Source: Haplomitrium mnioides
Taxonomy: Eukaryota; Marchantiophyta; Haplomitriopsida; Calobryales
Assembly: GCA_049999725.1 (NCBI GenBank)
Contig: JBNGIS010002061.1
Span: forward strand, 1-27,206
Length of the DNA: 27,206 nt
Direction: 5' to 3'
Below, piece by piece: positions 1 through 8,180 of the stretch. The translations under genes and the position numbers were made by a program. Within the stretch, counting starts at the first letter, position 1. The number at the start of each line of letters is the position of its first letter. The notes below the pieces were generated by a model that saw nothing but the letters and a program-made list of their open reading frames with translations, did not search any database and was not told where the DNA came from.

Positions 1-149
1 ATGCATGTCACACAGAGAGAGATAGAGAGAACAGCCGCTCCGCACAACCTTCCTTCATGTACTGATCAATATCGTGATGAGAGGGATAAACGTCCCTCTT
101 ATCTGTACATCCATTCTATATATAGGAGTGTCACTGTTGTCCTATAACA
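1..149 (-). repeat. 3' LTR of the Copia element, partial
   Basis: It aligns without gaps to 7926-8074. I count two mismatches in 149 positions, both in the purine-rich run near positions 20-25 (G here, A in the other LTR). It ends in ...TATAACA, giving the canonical CA terminus on the plus strand. The nine bases that open the other LTR (TGTTGTAGC) fall before the window. Such low divergence normally indicates a recent insertion. Confidence 0.95.
76..103. other. LTR hairpin (left copy)
   Basis: This is an inverted repeat with an 11-bp stem around AGAGGGA/TCCCTCT and a 6-base loop. The only imperfect pair can form as G-U in RNA. It is identical to 8001-8028 in the other LTR. Confidence 0.6.
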
Positions 150-158
150 CTCCCCTTT
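150..158 (-). other. polypurine tract
   Basis: Read on the minus strand it is AAAGGGGAG, ending exactly where the 3' LTR begins with TGTTATAGG. This is the expected place and composition for the RNase H-resistant plus-strand primer of an LTR retrotransposon, and it independently fixes the element's orientation and the LTR boundary. Confidence 0.9.
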
Positions 159-577
159 GGCTGATTCTTCTCCTGTAATCAGCCACACTTATAGACTAGT
201 GATGTCCTATATACTTCTTATATGTGTAGTCTCATTAAAACCCTCCTGCTTTCTTCTGAGGGAAAGAGTGCTACCACATATAGAGTATTTAATAAAATAA
301 ATGTATGAAAAATCTGTATGATGTTCAAAAACTATCCAAAGATCATAAAATGATGATGTCGTGTAGGCAGTTCTCCTCTATTTGTTGTGTTCTCCTCTGG
401 TCCTGAATCCGATATGCTCCACGAGATCACAAATCTATTTTTGAGTAGCTGCACTATAACACAACTGTAAATAATTCTGTAGTGAGCATCAATATATATA
501 TATATATGCATCAAGAAGTACCACTCATAATCTGGAATATTTGACAACAGGTCAGAGTTTCAGATATGATGATGAGA
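159..577 (-). other. Copia 3' untranslated region
   Basis: This is AT-rich sequence between the end of the pol frame and the polypurine tract. The only structure I see is an (AT)8 run at 492-507. The short open frames here show no recognisable domain. Confidence 0.7.
492..507. repeat. (AT)8 microsatellite
   Basis: Eight uninterrupted AT dinucleotides in the 3' untranslated region of the Copia element. Confidence 0.9.
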
Positions 578-1020
578 TTATGTATGCTTCTTGTATATTT
601 CAGACAGTTTTCTGAGGCCAATACCCTCTGTGTGTTCTTTGTGTAGAGCAGGGGGTAGAGGTTTTGTGAGCATATCAGCTCTGTTTTGTTACTAGGTATC
701 CATTGTACCTTGATCTTGTCATTATGTTGTTCATGAGTATAGAAAAATTTTGGAGCTATGTGTTTTATTATATCACCCTTGATGAATCCTTGGGCGATTT
801 GGTCAACACATGGCCTGTTATCTTCAAATATAGTTTTAGGTTCTTGGATGAGAGGTTGGCCTGTGTTGGAGTTGATATGGTCAATGAGTTGGCGCAACCA
901 AATACATTCTCTACTTGCCTCATACAGAGCTATTATCTCAGCATGGTTTGTAGATGTGGTAGTAATAGTTTGTTTTGTGCTCTTCCATGATATTGCTGTG
1001 CCCCCTTTAAGGAATACATA
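578..1020 (-). pseudogene. Pol: RNase H C-terminal part with frameshift
   Basis: The same frame continues past the TGA with YVFLKGGTAISW, then NHAEIIALYEASRECIWLR (catalytic Glu), EDNRPC (catalytic Asp) and GDIIKHIAPKFFYTHE. Just after the block reading NKT (near 677-684) an indel moves the conserved tail MLTKPLPPALHKEH into another frame, which ends at TAA 580-578. RNase H removes the RNA template and makes the polypurine primer during reverse transcription. Confidence 0.88.
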
Positions 1021-1023
1021 TCA

Positions 1024-1832
1024 TGTTTGAGACTTGCTGTCGTCGGGGTCAGATAAGTATCCTGCATCATCATATCCTATAATGTCATGTTCTGCATTTT
1101 TCGGGAAGAATAGTCCCATGTCTATGGTTCCTTGAAGGTACCTAAAAATCCTTTTGATGCCGGTCCAATGTTGTATAGTGGGTTGGGAACTGTGTCTTGC
1201 TAGCAAGTTCACGGCGAAAGCTATGTCTGGCCTTGTTTGATTTGCAAGGTACATCAGTGCTCCTATTGCTGAAAGGTATGGTTTTTCAGGTCCCAGTGTT
1301 GGTTCTGTTTCCTTTCTTTTTGAGAACATGTCTCTCATGGGGTCTGATGATCTGATTTCCATTGGAGTGCTCATTGGCTGAGCTTTATCCATGTTGAACT
1401 GTTTAAGGATTCTAGATGTGTAAGTGGATTGATGGATTAGTATCCCATCTTGTAGATGTTCAAACTGTATTCCCAGGCATAAATCAGGTTCGCCAATGTC
1501 TCGCATTTCGAATTTGTCTTTCAGTTTCTCAATGGTGTCTTTGGCTAGTCATGGTGTGCCAAATATGTTAATGTCATCTACATATATAGCCACTATGACG
1601 TATTCAGGATTTTCCTATTTCATAAAGAGACATGGTGCAATGTCCTCATTTGTAAAGTTTAGGGTCATCATTTCTGATTTGAATCTTTGATACCAGTTTC
1701 TACTGCTCTGTTTAAGTCCGTACATTGATCGCAGGACTTGTACAGCCATCTGTTGGTCTGATATTTTTGATGATATCCCATTTGTTTCCATAGATTTTCT
1801 TGCCACTTGTATGCCTCTGTTTAGGCGATGTG
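1024..1832 (-). pseudogene. Pol: reverse transcriptase, C-terminal half, and start of RNase H
   Basis: Homology resumes at QVLRSMYGLKQSSRNWYQRF. The catalytic YVDD box is intact at 1584-1573 but lies between two stops (1617-1615 and 1551-1549). The connection follows with LCLGIQFEHLQDGI, MSTPME and YLSAIGALMYLANQTRPDIAFAV, all typical of plant Copia. RNase H begins at IGYDDAGYLSDP, whose Asp is the first catalytic residue. The frame ends at a TGA (1023-1021) in place of a highly conserved Gly codon after SQT. Confidence 0.9.
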
Positions 1833-2319
1833 GGACTAAAGATCCCTGTTGATGTTTATTGTACATCTTCTTTGCTGGCTGGACTAAAGGCCCAATATAC
1901 TGTTGCATGTTTTGCAGATCATTTGTGGGGACTAAAGGTCCATTGTTGTCATGCGTGCTCAGCAAGTTGGTTGGCCTCATACATGATATGTCTGCTCTTG
2001 TTTGCAACATGTCATTTATAGCCTAGCATTTCGTTTTTGTCATAAGGACAGAAGGTCCTTGTTTTGTCATCAGGCTTGTGTATCCTCTTTGGACTGTAGG
2101 TCCATCTGCAGAATTTTGGCCTTGGGAGACAAAAGGTCTCTGTTTACCAGTTTGGTTGTGAGTGACAAAAAGTCTACTCTCCGTTTTCTGGTCGTGTAGG
2201 ACAAAAGGTCCATTTTGTTATTGCTGGCCTCGAGGGACAAAAGGTCCACTTTCATATTTCTGGCCATGAGGGACAAAAGGTCCACTTTCATATTTCTGGC
2301 CATGAGGGACAGAAGGTCC
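1833..2319 (-). repeat. In-frame tandem repeat array (GPxVP units) inside reverse transcriptase
   Basis: Eleven cores of the form GGAC-N5-GTCC, some degenerate, start on the plus strand at 1833, 1881, 1929, 2046, 2091, 2127, 2163, 2199, 2235, 2271 and 2307. Spacings are 48, 48, 117, 45 and then six of 36 bp. All are multiples of three, so each core is read in the pol frame as Gly-Pro-x-Val-Pro or a close variant (GPFVP, GPLVP, GSLVP). The two units at 2235-2306 differ little and look like recent duplications; units further left are older and diverged. Two stops (2217-2215 and 2025-2023) fall within the array. Confidence 0.9.
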
Positions 2320-2830
2320 AACCTCATTTATTTGCTTCTCCCCCTCAATGTGGAACGATATCCTGGAGATGAGTTCAGGGGGTGCTTTCATAAAAATTTG
2401 GGTGTCAAGTATGCCATATAAGTATGCAGTAATAACATCCATGATATGCATGGTGAGATTGCGTTGGATTGCAAATGCTATCATATATCTATATGTGATT
2501 GTATCCATGACTGGTGAGTATGTCAGATTGTAGTCTCGTCCAGGGATTTGAGTGTATCCTTTTGCGACTAGTCTTGCCTTGTATCTCGTGACTTCTCCTT
2601 TTGTATTTCTCTTCTTGACAAATATAAACCTGTAGTTTGTCAGGTTCATGTTTGGTGTGGCAGGTATGACTGATCCAAATACTTGTCGGTTTATGAGGGA
2701 GTCCAGTTCTGAGTGTATGGCTTGTTCCCATTGTGGCCAATCCGTCCTAGATTGTGCATCTTGTACTGATATTGGATCGGGAATGGTATTGTCTATAGTC
2801 TGGGATACTGAATAGGCAAACATGTCGTCC
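2320..2830 (-). pseudogene. Pol: reverse transcriptase, N-terminal half
   Basis: Family blocks in order are: DWPQWEQAIHSELDSL, RYKARLVAKGYTQIPGRDY, and MDVITAYLYG, whose Asp is the first catalytic aspartate. It then reaches MKAPP, after which other Copia enzymes continue within about 20-30 residues to the YGLKQS block. Here the frame enters the GPxVP repeat array instead. The codon opening the YRFIFVKKRN block is Tyr where Trp is usual, probably another lesion. No stop occurs within this half. Confidence 0.9.
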
Positions 2831-3199
2831 ATATTGGTTTGGTCACGTTTCCAGATATGACCAGTAAATGTGTAGTCAATCGCGATTTCATCATTTTCTG
2901 GTATTGGCTGCGTATGAATTGTTTCTTGTATGAAGTTTGAATGCTGTTGTATTATAGGGCTGCTCAGTAAAGGTGTTGTCATTTTCGGCTTGTTTTTGGA
3001 GCCTAATAGTCTGCCTCTTTTGGCTTTAGGTGCAATCTTTGTTGTTGCAGTTGAGTCTTTTTGTAGTCTGGCAGGAGCATTTGCTGCCTCAATATGTGAT
3101 TTAGTGAGGCTGGCTATGTCATTGAATACGTCTGGCATTTTGATTAATGTTTGTTGTAAGTTAAGGAGCCTCTGAACTTCATAGTCTGATTGTCCTGTT

Positions 3200-4180
3200 C
3201 TTGAATCAAGATGGAGTAGTGATTTGTTGTACCATATAAGATTATCTTTTGTTATTTCAGAGGTGTTTTCTAGTATTAGATTTGGGAAAACATCCTCGAA
3301 AAATTGACAGTCTGCAAATCGAGATTTGAAGACGTCAGATGTTGTGGGTTCCAGGTATCGGATGATTGATGGGGATTCGTAACCAATGTATATCCCTTTT
3401 TTTCGTTGTGGTCCCATTTTTGTTTGGTGTGGACCAAGAATGGATACCAGGACAAGACATCCGAATGTCTGAAGGTGTGAGATGTTCGCTGGTATTCCAA
3501 CTGCTAGGTGGTGAGGAGAGTTCTGGTTGAATGCAAATGGTCTGAGTTTGATTAGGGCTGCGGCGTGCATCACAGCGTGTCCCCATGCAGATGTGGGGAG
3601 ACAAGTGTTCAGTAATAATGGTCTGGCGATCGGCTGTATGCGTTTGATCGTGGATTTAGCTATGCCATTCTGAAAATGGACATGCGGGACTGAGTATTGT
3701 ATGTTAATACCTGCAAATGAGCAGAAGTCATCAAATGCTGAGGATGTGAATTCTCCTGCATTGTCTACTCGTAGGTTTCTGATTGGGTAATCAGGGAATT
3801 GTGATGACAGTTTTAGTATCTGTGCCAAAAGTTTAGGGAAGACCATGTTTTTGGTCGTCAGTAAGGACACTTGTGACCATTTGGATGATGCATCAATGGT
3901 CACTAGGAAGTATCTAAATGGTCCAGATGGAGGATGGATGGGTCCACAGACGTCTGCATGGATTTGTTCCAGAAAACGTGGTATGGTGGTAGTCGTCCTT
4001 CGTTTTGAAGGGGCAATCCGTAGTTTGCCTTGTGCACATGCCATGCATGGAGAGTGCAGAGATATGGGTTGGACATTATCAGGAATGCCAATATTGTCAT
4101 GTTTGAGTTGGTAAAACATGTCCTTGCCAGGGTGTCCTAGTCTGTTGTGCCATAGTTGGGCATCAGATAATCTTGCTGTG
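3200..4180 (-). pseudogene. Pol: integrase with HHCC zinc site and a mutated third catalytic residue
   Basis: The GAG-pre-integrase zinc site is visible as LWHNRLGH...CMAC. The catalytic core follows, with the first Asp in HADVCGP and the second in VDNAGEF. The third catalytic acidic residue normally sits after the NGxA segment. Here the codon at 3657-3655 is AAA (Lys), giving NGIAKSTIKR, where Glu is expected. A GAA-to-AAA transition would explain it. Without that Glu, strand transfer should fail. The C-terminal part keeps the YLEP and DSRT blocks of plant Copia elements. The role, when intact, is insertion of the cDNA into nuclear DNA. Confidence 0.88.
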
Positions 4181-4419
4181 GATGCATGGTACGAGTGGAT
4201 ATCAGTCGTGTAAAGGCCTGGTGGAGAGAGAGAAAAAGTTTCTTGTATCTGCATGCCGTCATCTGTGGGCAGCAGAATGTGGAGGACTTCCCCTTGGCAT
4301 GCGTTCCCAGTCTGGATATGGTATCCATTTTGTCGGATATCTCGGAAGCTAATGAGATTTCTGGTTGCTGTGGGAGCATAGATGGCAGATGCTATGCTGA
4401 GTGTAGTTCCGTTTGGAAA

Positions 4420-4570
4420 ACGGATTGTAGCTGGTCCATATCCTTCTTCTATTTGGTTATGGCCAGAAATGGTGGTCATAGTCCTTGATGACGGGGTTAC
4501 TGAATTGAAATGTCTATGGTCCCGTAGAATGGTGTGTGATGAGCCACTATCAACAATGCAAGTGTTGTTG
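4420..4570 (-). pseudogene. Pol: aspartic protease domain
   Basis: The segment CIVDSGSSHTI carries the retrotransposon protease motif, with the catalytic Asp encoded at 4551-4549. The enzyme acts as a dimer and cuts the polyprotein inside the particle. Downstream the frame runs on into ...NLISFRDIRQNGYHI, normal for plant Copia elements, with no stop in this part. The catalytic motif looks intact; upstream translation would depend on passing the amber stop in Gag. Confidence 0.85.
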
Positions 4571-4740
4571 AATTGTTGTGTGTGAGTTGGAGCCAAATGT
4601 TGTAGGGTATGGCTCTCTGGCTGTAGGTTGAAGTTGGGATAGTCATCGACATCTGTAATTTCTGAAAGATTGCCATGTACCTCAGGTTGTGTATATTTGA
4701 GGCTATTCTGATAAAGTGTCACCAGGTGTGTAGGTATTCG

Positions 4741-4782
4741 GCATACTGTTTGAGTATGTCTGCGAGTACCACATCTATGACA
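4741..4782 (-). other. Gag zinc knuckle (CX2CX4HX4C)
   Basis: Read on the minus strand in the gag-pol frame the residues are CHRCGTRRHTQTVC, an exact CX2CX4HX4C knuckle that binds element RNA. It lies 24 codons beyond the amber stop that ends the N-terminal Gag part, which shows that the stop is inside Gag and not a natural Gag/Pol boundary. Confidence 0.92.
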
Positions 4783-4854
4783 GGAAGTGTGAGAGCTTCT
4801 CGGTTGTGAGAAGTTCCTGTGCCCTCGGGTCGATTGTCGTCCGCCTCTTGGTGT

Positions 4855-5658
4855 CTAGGAGCGCTGTCTGCGTTCTGGTGTTGTTGAGGCGGGACGCCTG
4901 TTGTGTCGATCCCTGTTGCCAAGGGATGGAGTTCGGTTTGGGGTAGGGTGTCGGGAGCTCCCCCTGAAGTGTGAGTTTCCCCTGCTCCTTCCTCTTCCTC
5001 TGCGAGGTTCAGTATCTTGGTTCCTCGAGTGAGGGTGGAATTTTGTGAAGTGTGACTCAGGATTTGCTGGTGGTGCCGCAGATCCAGGGGGTCGCTTCTT
5101 CGCATTTTCCACTAGGAGTAATTGGTGTTTTTCTACTAAGAGCATATATGCGATTAGCTCCAAATATCGGGTGAAACGCATATTGCGGTATTGGGATGCC
5201 AGTATGAGGTTGCTCACTGGGAACGTGGATAGAGTTTTCTCTATCTGCTCTTCGTCAGAGACAGGGTGTCCGCAAATTGCCAATTGTGAAACTATGCGGA
5301 ATAGTTCACTATTGTAGTTCACGATGGAGGTATGGTCTTGGACACGCAGGTTGATCCAATCGTGTCGTGCTACGGGTAGGGAGATAGAAGTCAGGTGATC
5401 AAATCTTAATTTGAGTTCATCCCATAATAATCGGGGATTGCTGTAATTCAGGTACTGTAACCTGAGAGGTTCCACAAGGTAATGGCGAATGAGGATGAGT
5501 GCTCTGGCAGCATCTCTTGGGCTCGTGCCTTCGTCATTTATAAGGATGTCGCGTATCCCCTTTGACGTTAAATAGGTAGTGATATCCAAGGACCATGACA
5601 AGTAGTTTGAGCCGTCGAGTTTCAGAGCCTGAAACTTGAGGGAACCTACTGGGTTCAT
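4855..5658 (-). pseudogene. Gag N-terminal part (capsid-like), cut off by amber stop before the zinc knuckle
   Basis: The 267 codons begin MNPVGSLKFQALKLDGSNYLSW, a typical opening of plant Copia Gag (UBN2/Retrotran_gag_2-like): a tryptophan-containing helix, then the W-D-x-L-x-x-R-F-D block near residues 78-87. Gag forms the cytoplasmic virus-like particle that packages element RNA. The last 70 residues are basic and rich in Arg, Ser and Pro, as expected for a nucleocapsid linker. The ATG at 5658 is the first in the frame and precedes the conserved domain, so the start is well supported. The frame stops at TAG 4857-4855, short of the zinc knuckle, which continues in the same frame. CAG to TAG (Gln to stop) is the simplest explanation. 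Confidence 0.9.
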
Positions 5659-6044
5659 TTCAGGGAGGGATCTGCGTAAGACAGAAGATTGAAAAACTGG
5701 ATACAGGGTATGGACAGGAAAGAAAGAAAAAGAATGCGCAGTTGGGTTAAGACTGCGTGTTGCCCGGAAAACGGGTAACTGTAAATATCCCTGTACTTGT
5801 TTATGTTATCTGCTTTAAACAGAAAATCTGAAATGACAGAAATGAAATAAACCAGAAAGTGTATGAAAGAAAAACAAGGAAAATGAAATGGTATTGAATG
5901 ATGAGGTATTAGTGTAGAACTGCCCTGCTATGTGTGTGCCATGCTCGTGTCGCGTCCTGATCTTGTTGACGTCCTCTTGTCTACTGTGACTGTCACCAAC
6001 TAGTTGTTGTAGTCCCCTGTAGTAAGTTGTGCAAAAATCTGAAA

Positions 6045-6545
6045 GTCGGATCTCTCTTCAAACCTGAATAGCGGAAGGTGAACCGAAATCCAAAATATCG
6101 GATTCTGATGTGTTGAAATGTCGGATGGTATTCTGAAAAGTCGAAATGTCGGATGGGACTTCTGATCTGAAGTGCTGACAGGGGTTTCTGAAGAGCCGAA
6201 GTGTCGGAGTTTATTTTGGATCTGAAATATCGGAAAGATGTTCCGAGAGTCCGGTATTATCGGAGTCTACTTCGGATCGGATTTGTCGGAAAAAGTTTCC
6301 GAAAATCCAAAATGTCGGATTCTGCTGCAAGCTTGAAGTTTGAACGGATATCCGAAGGGTGAAGTGTCGGAGCTACTTGTAAAGTCAGAATGTCGAACGG
6401 GTCTCCGAAAAGTCGAGTGTTGGAACTTCCTGCAAGACTGAACTGTAAAACGGGTTTCCAAAAAAGAATGGATTTTTGAAGGGTTTGAGGGTATCCGAAA
6501 ATCGGATAAGTCGGGCGAGGAGCGTCCGAAAAATCGGATGAAGTG
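6045..6545. repeat. Irregular TCGGA/TCCGA-rich repeats in the leader
   Basis: Many short segments combine GTCGGA with CCGAAAA and TTCTG, for example AAATGTCGGATTCTG near 6310 and AAATGTCGGATGG near 6116. Spacing is irregular, roughly 35-60 bp, suggesting an old decayed tandem array. Confidence 0.6.
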
Positions 6546-6925
6546 GGCGTGGAGCGCCCGAAGAGTTGGATAGCAAGAAGAAAGAAAAAAAAAATGAAAT
6601 GACAGTGGTAAAGGAAAACTGGAAAACAAATTGACCATGGCTATCAGAGCCCGAAAAAGGGTACAACTAATGCCGATAAAATGTGAGACAAGATTACCAG
6701 ATTAGTGAGTGCCTGATGTGTGCGAGCAGGGTGAGGAGCACCCAAAAAATCGGATAACCAGGGTGAAGAACTGATTGACAGGTGCAGACCTCAAGAGTGG
6801 TGAAGTGTTTCGGAAGGGCAATGTCGAAAAATGATGTGCCGCCACTTGAGCAGGTCCTTCGAGCGAGCCAAATCCAAAAAGAGGTGCGGTTGCCGAAAAG
6901 AAGAGCAAGAACTGGAAAAAATGAA

Positions 6926-7050
6926 GTGCCTCTGATCAGTCCAAAGAGTCAGAACCAAAAAAGAAGGTGCCTCTGATCAGTCTAAAGAGTCAGAACCGAA
7001 AAAGAAGGTGCCTCTGATCAGTCTAAAGAGTCAGAACCGAAAAAAAAAGA
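6926..7050. repeat. 41-bp tandem repeat, three copies
   Basis: Copies begin at 6926, 6967 and 7008, each opening GTGCCTCTGATCAGT and containing AAAGAGTCAGAACC. Differences among the three are few. Diverged relatives follow: GTGCCTC recurs at 7051 and GAACAAGAACC at about 7070 and 7112. Confidence 0.9.
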
Positions 7051-7902
7051 GTGCCTCAAAGCATTCGAAAGAACAAGAACCTCATAGGAGTGGCTTTAGA
7101 GCACTTGAAAGAACAAGAACCGCAGAAGGAGTGGCCGCTGCGTCAAAGAAGCTCGAAATCTCCTCTGTAAAGAACTCTTCAAGCTCAAAATGTGCAAGGC
7201 TACTCGATAAAGAACATTTGAGCTCAAAATCTGCTCGAATGGTGCTCTGCAGAATAACGAAGCCCGTGGATATGACTGCTGCTGAATACAGGAGAAAACG
7301 AGGCTCCTAAATATAGAAGAAAAGGCTGAAACAGGTCAAAGCAGCAAACGAAGAATCGAAAGCTTCTAATATTGCAGATGGACAAAACGCTGAAGGAGGA
7401 CAACGAAGGCGAAGGTGGCTCGATGAGGAGCTCTTTGAGCTCAAAATGTGCTCGATACGGATTTCCTAGAGAAAATCTTCTCACGATGATTCGAAGAAGC
7501 TTTAAGAAAATGGAAGAAAGCACCACAAACGGAAGAAGCTCAATGATAAAGCAGAAGAATGCCCTACGAATGCTGAATGGCTGCCGATGAAGAAATAGGC
7601 CTCTACTGAAGATGGAAGAAAGCTCGATGAAAATGAGCTCTGCGAACCTGCGAAGGATGAAGAGCGACCTCGAACGTGCTTGGGGGGGAAAACCCTAGCC
7701 CCTCTATTGTGCATTTTTTTTGTTTTTTTTTTTTTGTTTTGGTACTAGAACTACAAAGGAATGAAACAATGAAAAGAAAAAAATGGAGAAAACAACTGCG
7801 GGAAGACGTGCGGGTGGAAGAAATCAGCCGCGATCGTAAAAAAAATTTGCTGTCTTGCGCTAGAGAGTGCGTATGTTCGCTCTGTGTGTACTGAAGAGTC
7901 CT

Positions 7903-7916
7903 TCGTGCTGATAACG
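7903..7916 (-). other. Primer-binding site, tRNA-Ile anticodon-arm type
   Basis: Read on the minus strand immediately after the 5' LTR it is CGTTATCAGCACGA. From memory of plant tRNA-Ile(AAU), this is complementary to 14 bases of the anticodon arm, with C opposite wobble position 34 (inosine in the mature tRNA). It is not complementary to the usual initiator-Met 3' end. A half-tRNA primer of this kind is known for Drosophila copia (initiator Met). The position is certain; the tRNA identity is an inference. Confidence 0.72.
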
Positions 7917-8000
7917 TGTTGTAGCATGCATGTCACACAGAGAGAAATAAAGAGAACAGCCGCTCCGCACAACCTTCCTTCATGTACTGATCAATATCGT

Positions 8001-8028
8001 GATGAGAGGGATAAACGTCCCTCTTATC
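8001..8028. other. LTR hairpin (right copy)
   Basis: An 11-bp stem (AGAGGGA/TCCCTCT core) and 6-base loop lie about 20-45 bases downstream of the TATA motif in the element's sense. The structure would therefore fall at or near the 5' end of element RNA. Confidence 0.6.
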
Positions 8029-8040
8029 TGTACATCCATT

Positions 8041-8050
8041 CTATATATAG
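8041..8050 (-). promoter_or_regulatory. LTR TATA box
   Basis: The self-complementary CTATATATAG lies in the 5' LTR, close to its upstream (right) end, and is present unchanged in the other LTR. It is the best candidate core promoter for element transcription towards the left. The start would be about 30 bases further, near the hairpin. Confidence 0.65.
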
Positions 8051-8074
8051 GAGTGTCACTGTTGTCCTATAACA

Positions 8075-8180
8075 TTTTTCTCATTTACTCAGTTTTCTGC
8101 CATTTCCAACCCTTTATGATTCCCCATTTTTTCTTCATTACATTTTTCACCTTCAAAAACATCTTTTTTCTATCTAAACA
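8075..8180 (+). other. Pyrimidine-rich leader-like stretch
   Basis: This is T- and C-rich sequence between the Copia LTR and the ATG at 8181, without ORFs. Its composition is like a plant 5' untranslated region, but any promoter upstream would have been displaced by the Copia insertion. Confidence 0.4.

Larger units (their letters stand above)
578..5658 (-). pseudogene. Copia gag-pol polyprotein frame with six stops and one frameshift
   Basis: Gag and Pol share one reading frame from the ATG at 5658. In-frame stops lie at 4857-4855 (TAG), 2217-2215 (TAA), 2025-2023 (TAG), 1617-1615 (TAG), 1551-1549 (TGA) and 1023-1021 (TGA). Homology continues across each of them. An indel near 677-684 shifts the frame just before the conserved RNase H tail (MLTKPLP); in the shifted frame the tail runs to a TAA at 580-578. 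The intact ancestor would have been a single polyprotein of about 1690 residues, unusually long because of the repeat array inside reverse transcriptase. Domain entries below give the details. No sign of expression can be read from sequence. Confidence 0.92.
5659..7902 (-). other. Copia 5' leader, long and repeat-bearing
   Basis: Between the primer-binding site and the Gag ATG lie about 2.24 kb without a recognisable domain in any frame. It contains irregular TCGGA/TCCGA repeats (about 6045-6545), a 41-bp tandem repeat (6926-7050), scattered TTGAGCTCAAAATGTGC-like segments around 7170-7450, and T tracts at 7714-7740 (A tracts in the element's sense). The minus strand also shows CTAGGGTTTT near 7689-7698, resembling the telo-box of plant leaders. 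Long leaders often hold packaging signals, but none can be identified here. Confidence 0.75.
1..8074 (-). mobile_element. Ty1/Copia LTR retrotransposon, coding-defective, 3' LTR clipped by window edge
   Basis: Two direct repeats (1-149 and 7917-8074) flank a minus-strand unit with domains in Copia order: Gag, zinc knuckle, aspartic protease, integrase, reverse transcriptase, RNase H. Integrase lying before reverse transcriptase is the defining Copia arrangement. A primer-binding site abuts the right LTR and a polypurine tract abuts the left LTR, so the element reads right to left. Its full length would be about 8083 bp, because the first 9 bases of the left LTR lie outside the window. The 5-bp target duplication cannot be tested; the right-hand candidate is the T run at 8075-8079. 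The gag-pol frame is broken at seven places, so this copy cannot be autonomous. The assignment to Copia is secure. I do not assign a lineage. Confidence 0.96.
7917..8074 (-). repeat. 5' LTR of the Copia element
   Basis: This complete 158-bp LTR has TG...CA ends: TGTTGTAGC at the left, TATAACA at the right. It matches the left LTR at 147 of 149 shared positions. It is short for an LTR. In the element's sense it contains a TATA motif about 25 bp from its 5' end and a hairpin further on. Confidence 0.95.

Noticed and set aside
2215-2330. Natural end of Pol at the TAA (2217-2215)
   Set aside because: Reverse transcriptase motifs YGLKQS and YVDD and all of RNase H continue in the same frame downstream, so this is an internal stop within the repeat array.
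6637-6655. TGGCTATCAGAGCC on the plus strand, resembling an initiator-Met primer-binding site
   Set aside because: It has an extra base relative to the usual motif, is not next to any LTR end, and lies in the wrong orientation inside the Copia leader. It might be a nested remnant, but nothing else supports that.
7008-7310. Plus-strand ORF of 100 codons in the Copia leader
   Set aside because: It is antisense to the element, begins in the 41-bp tandem repeat, is low-complexity Lys/Ser/Arg-rich and shows no domain.
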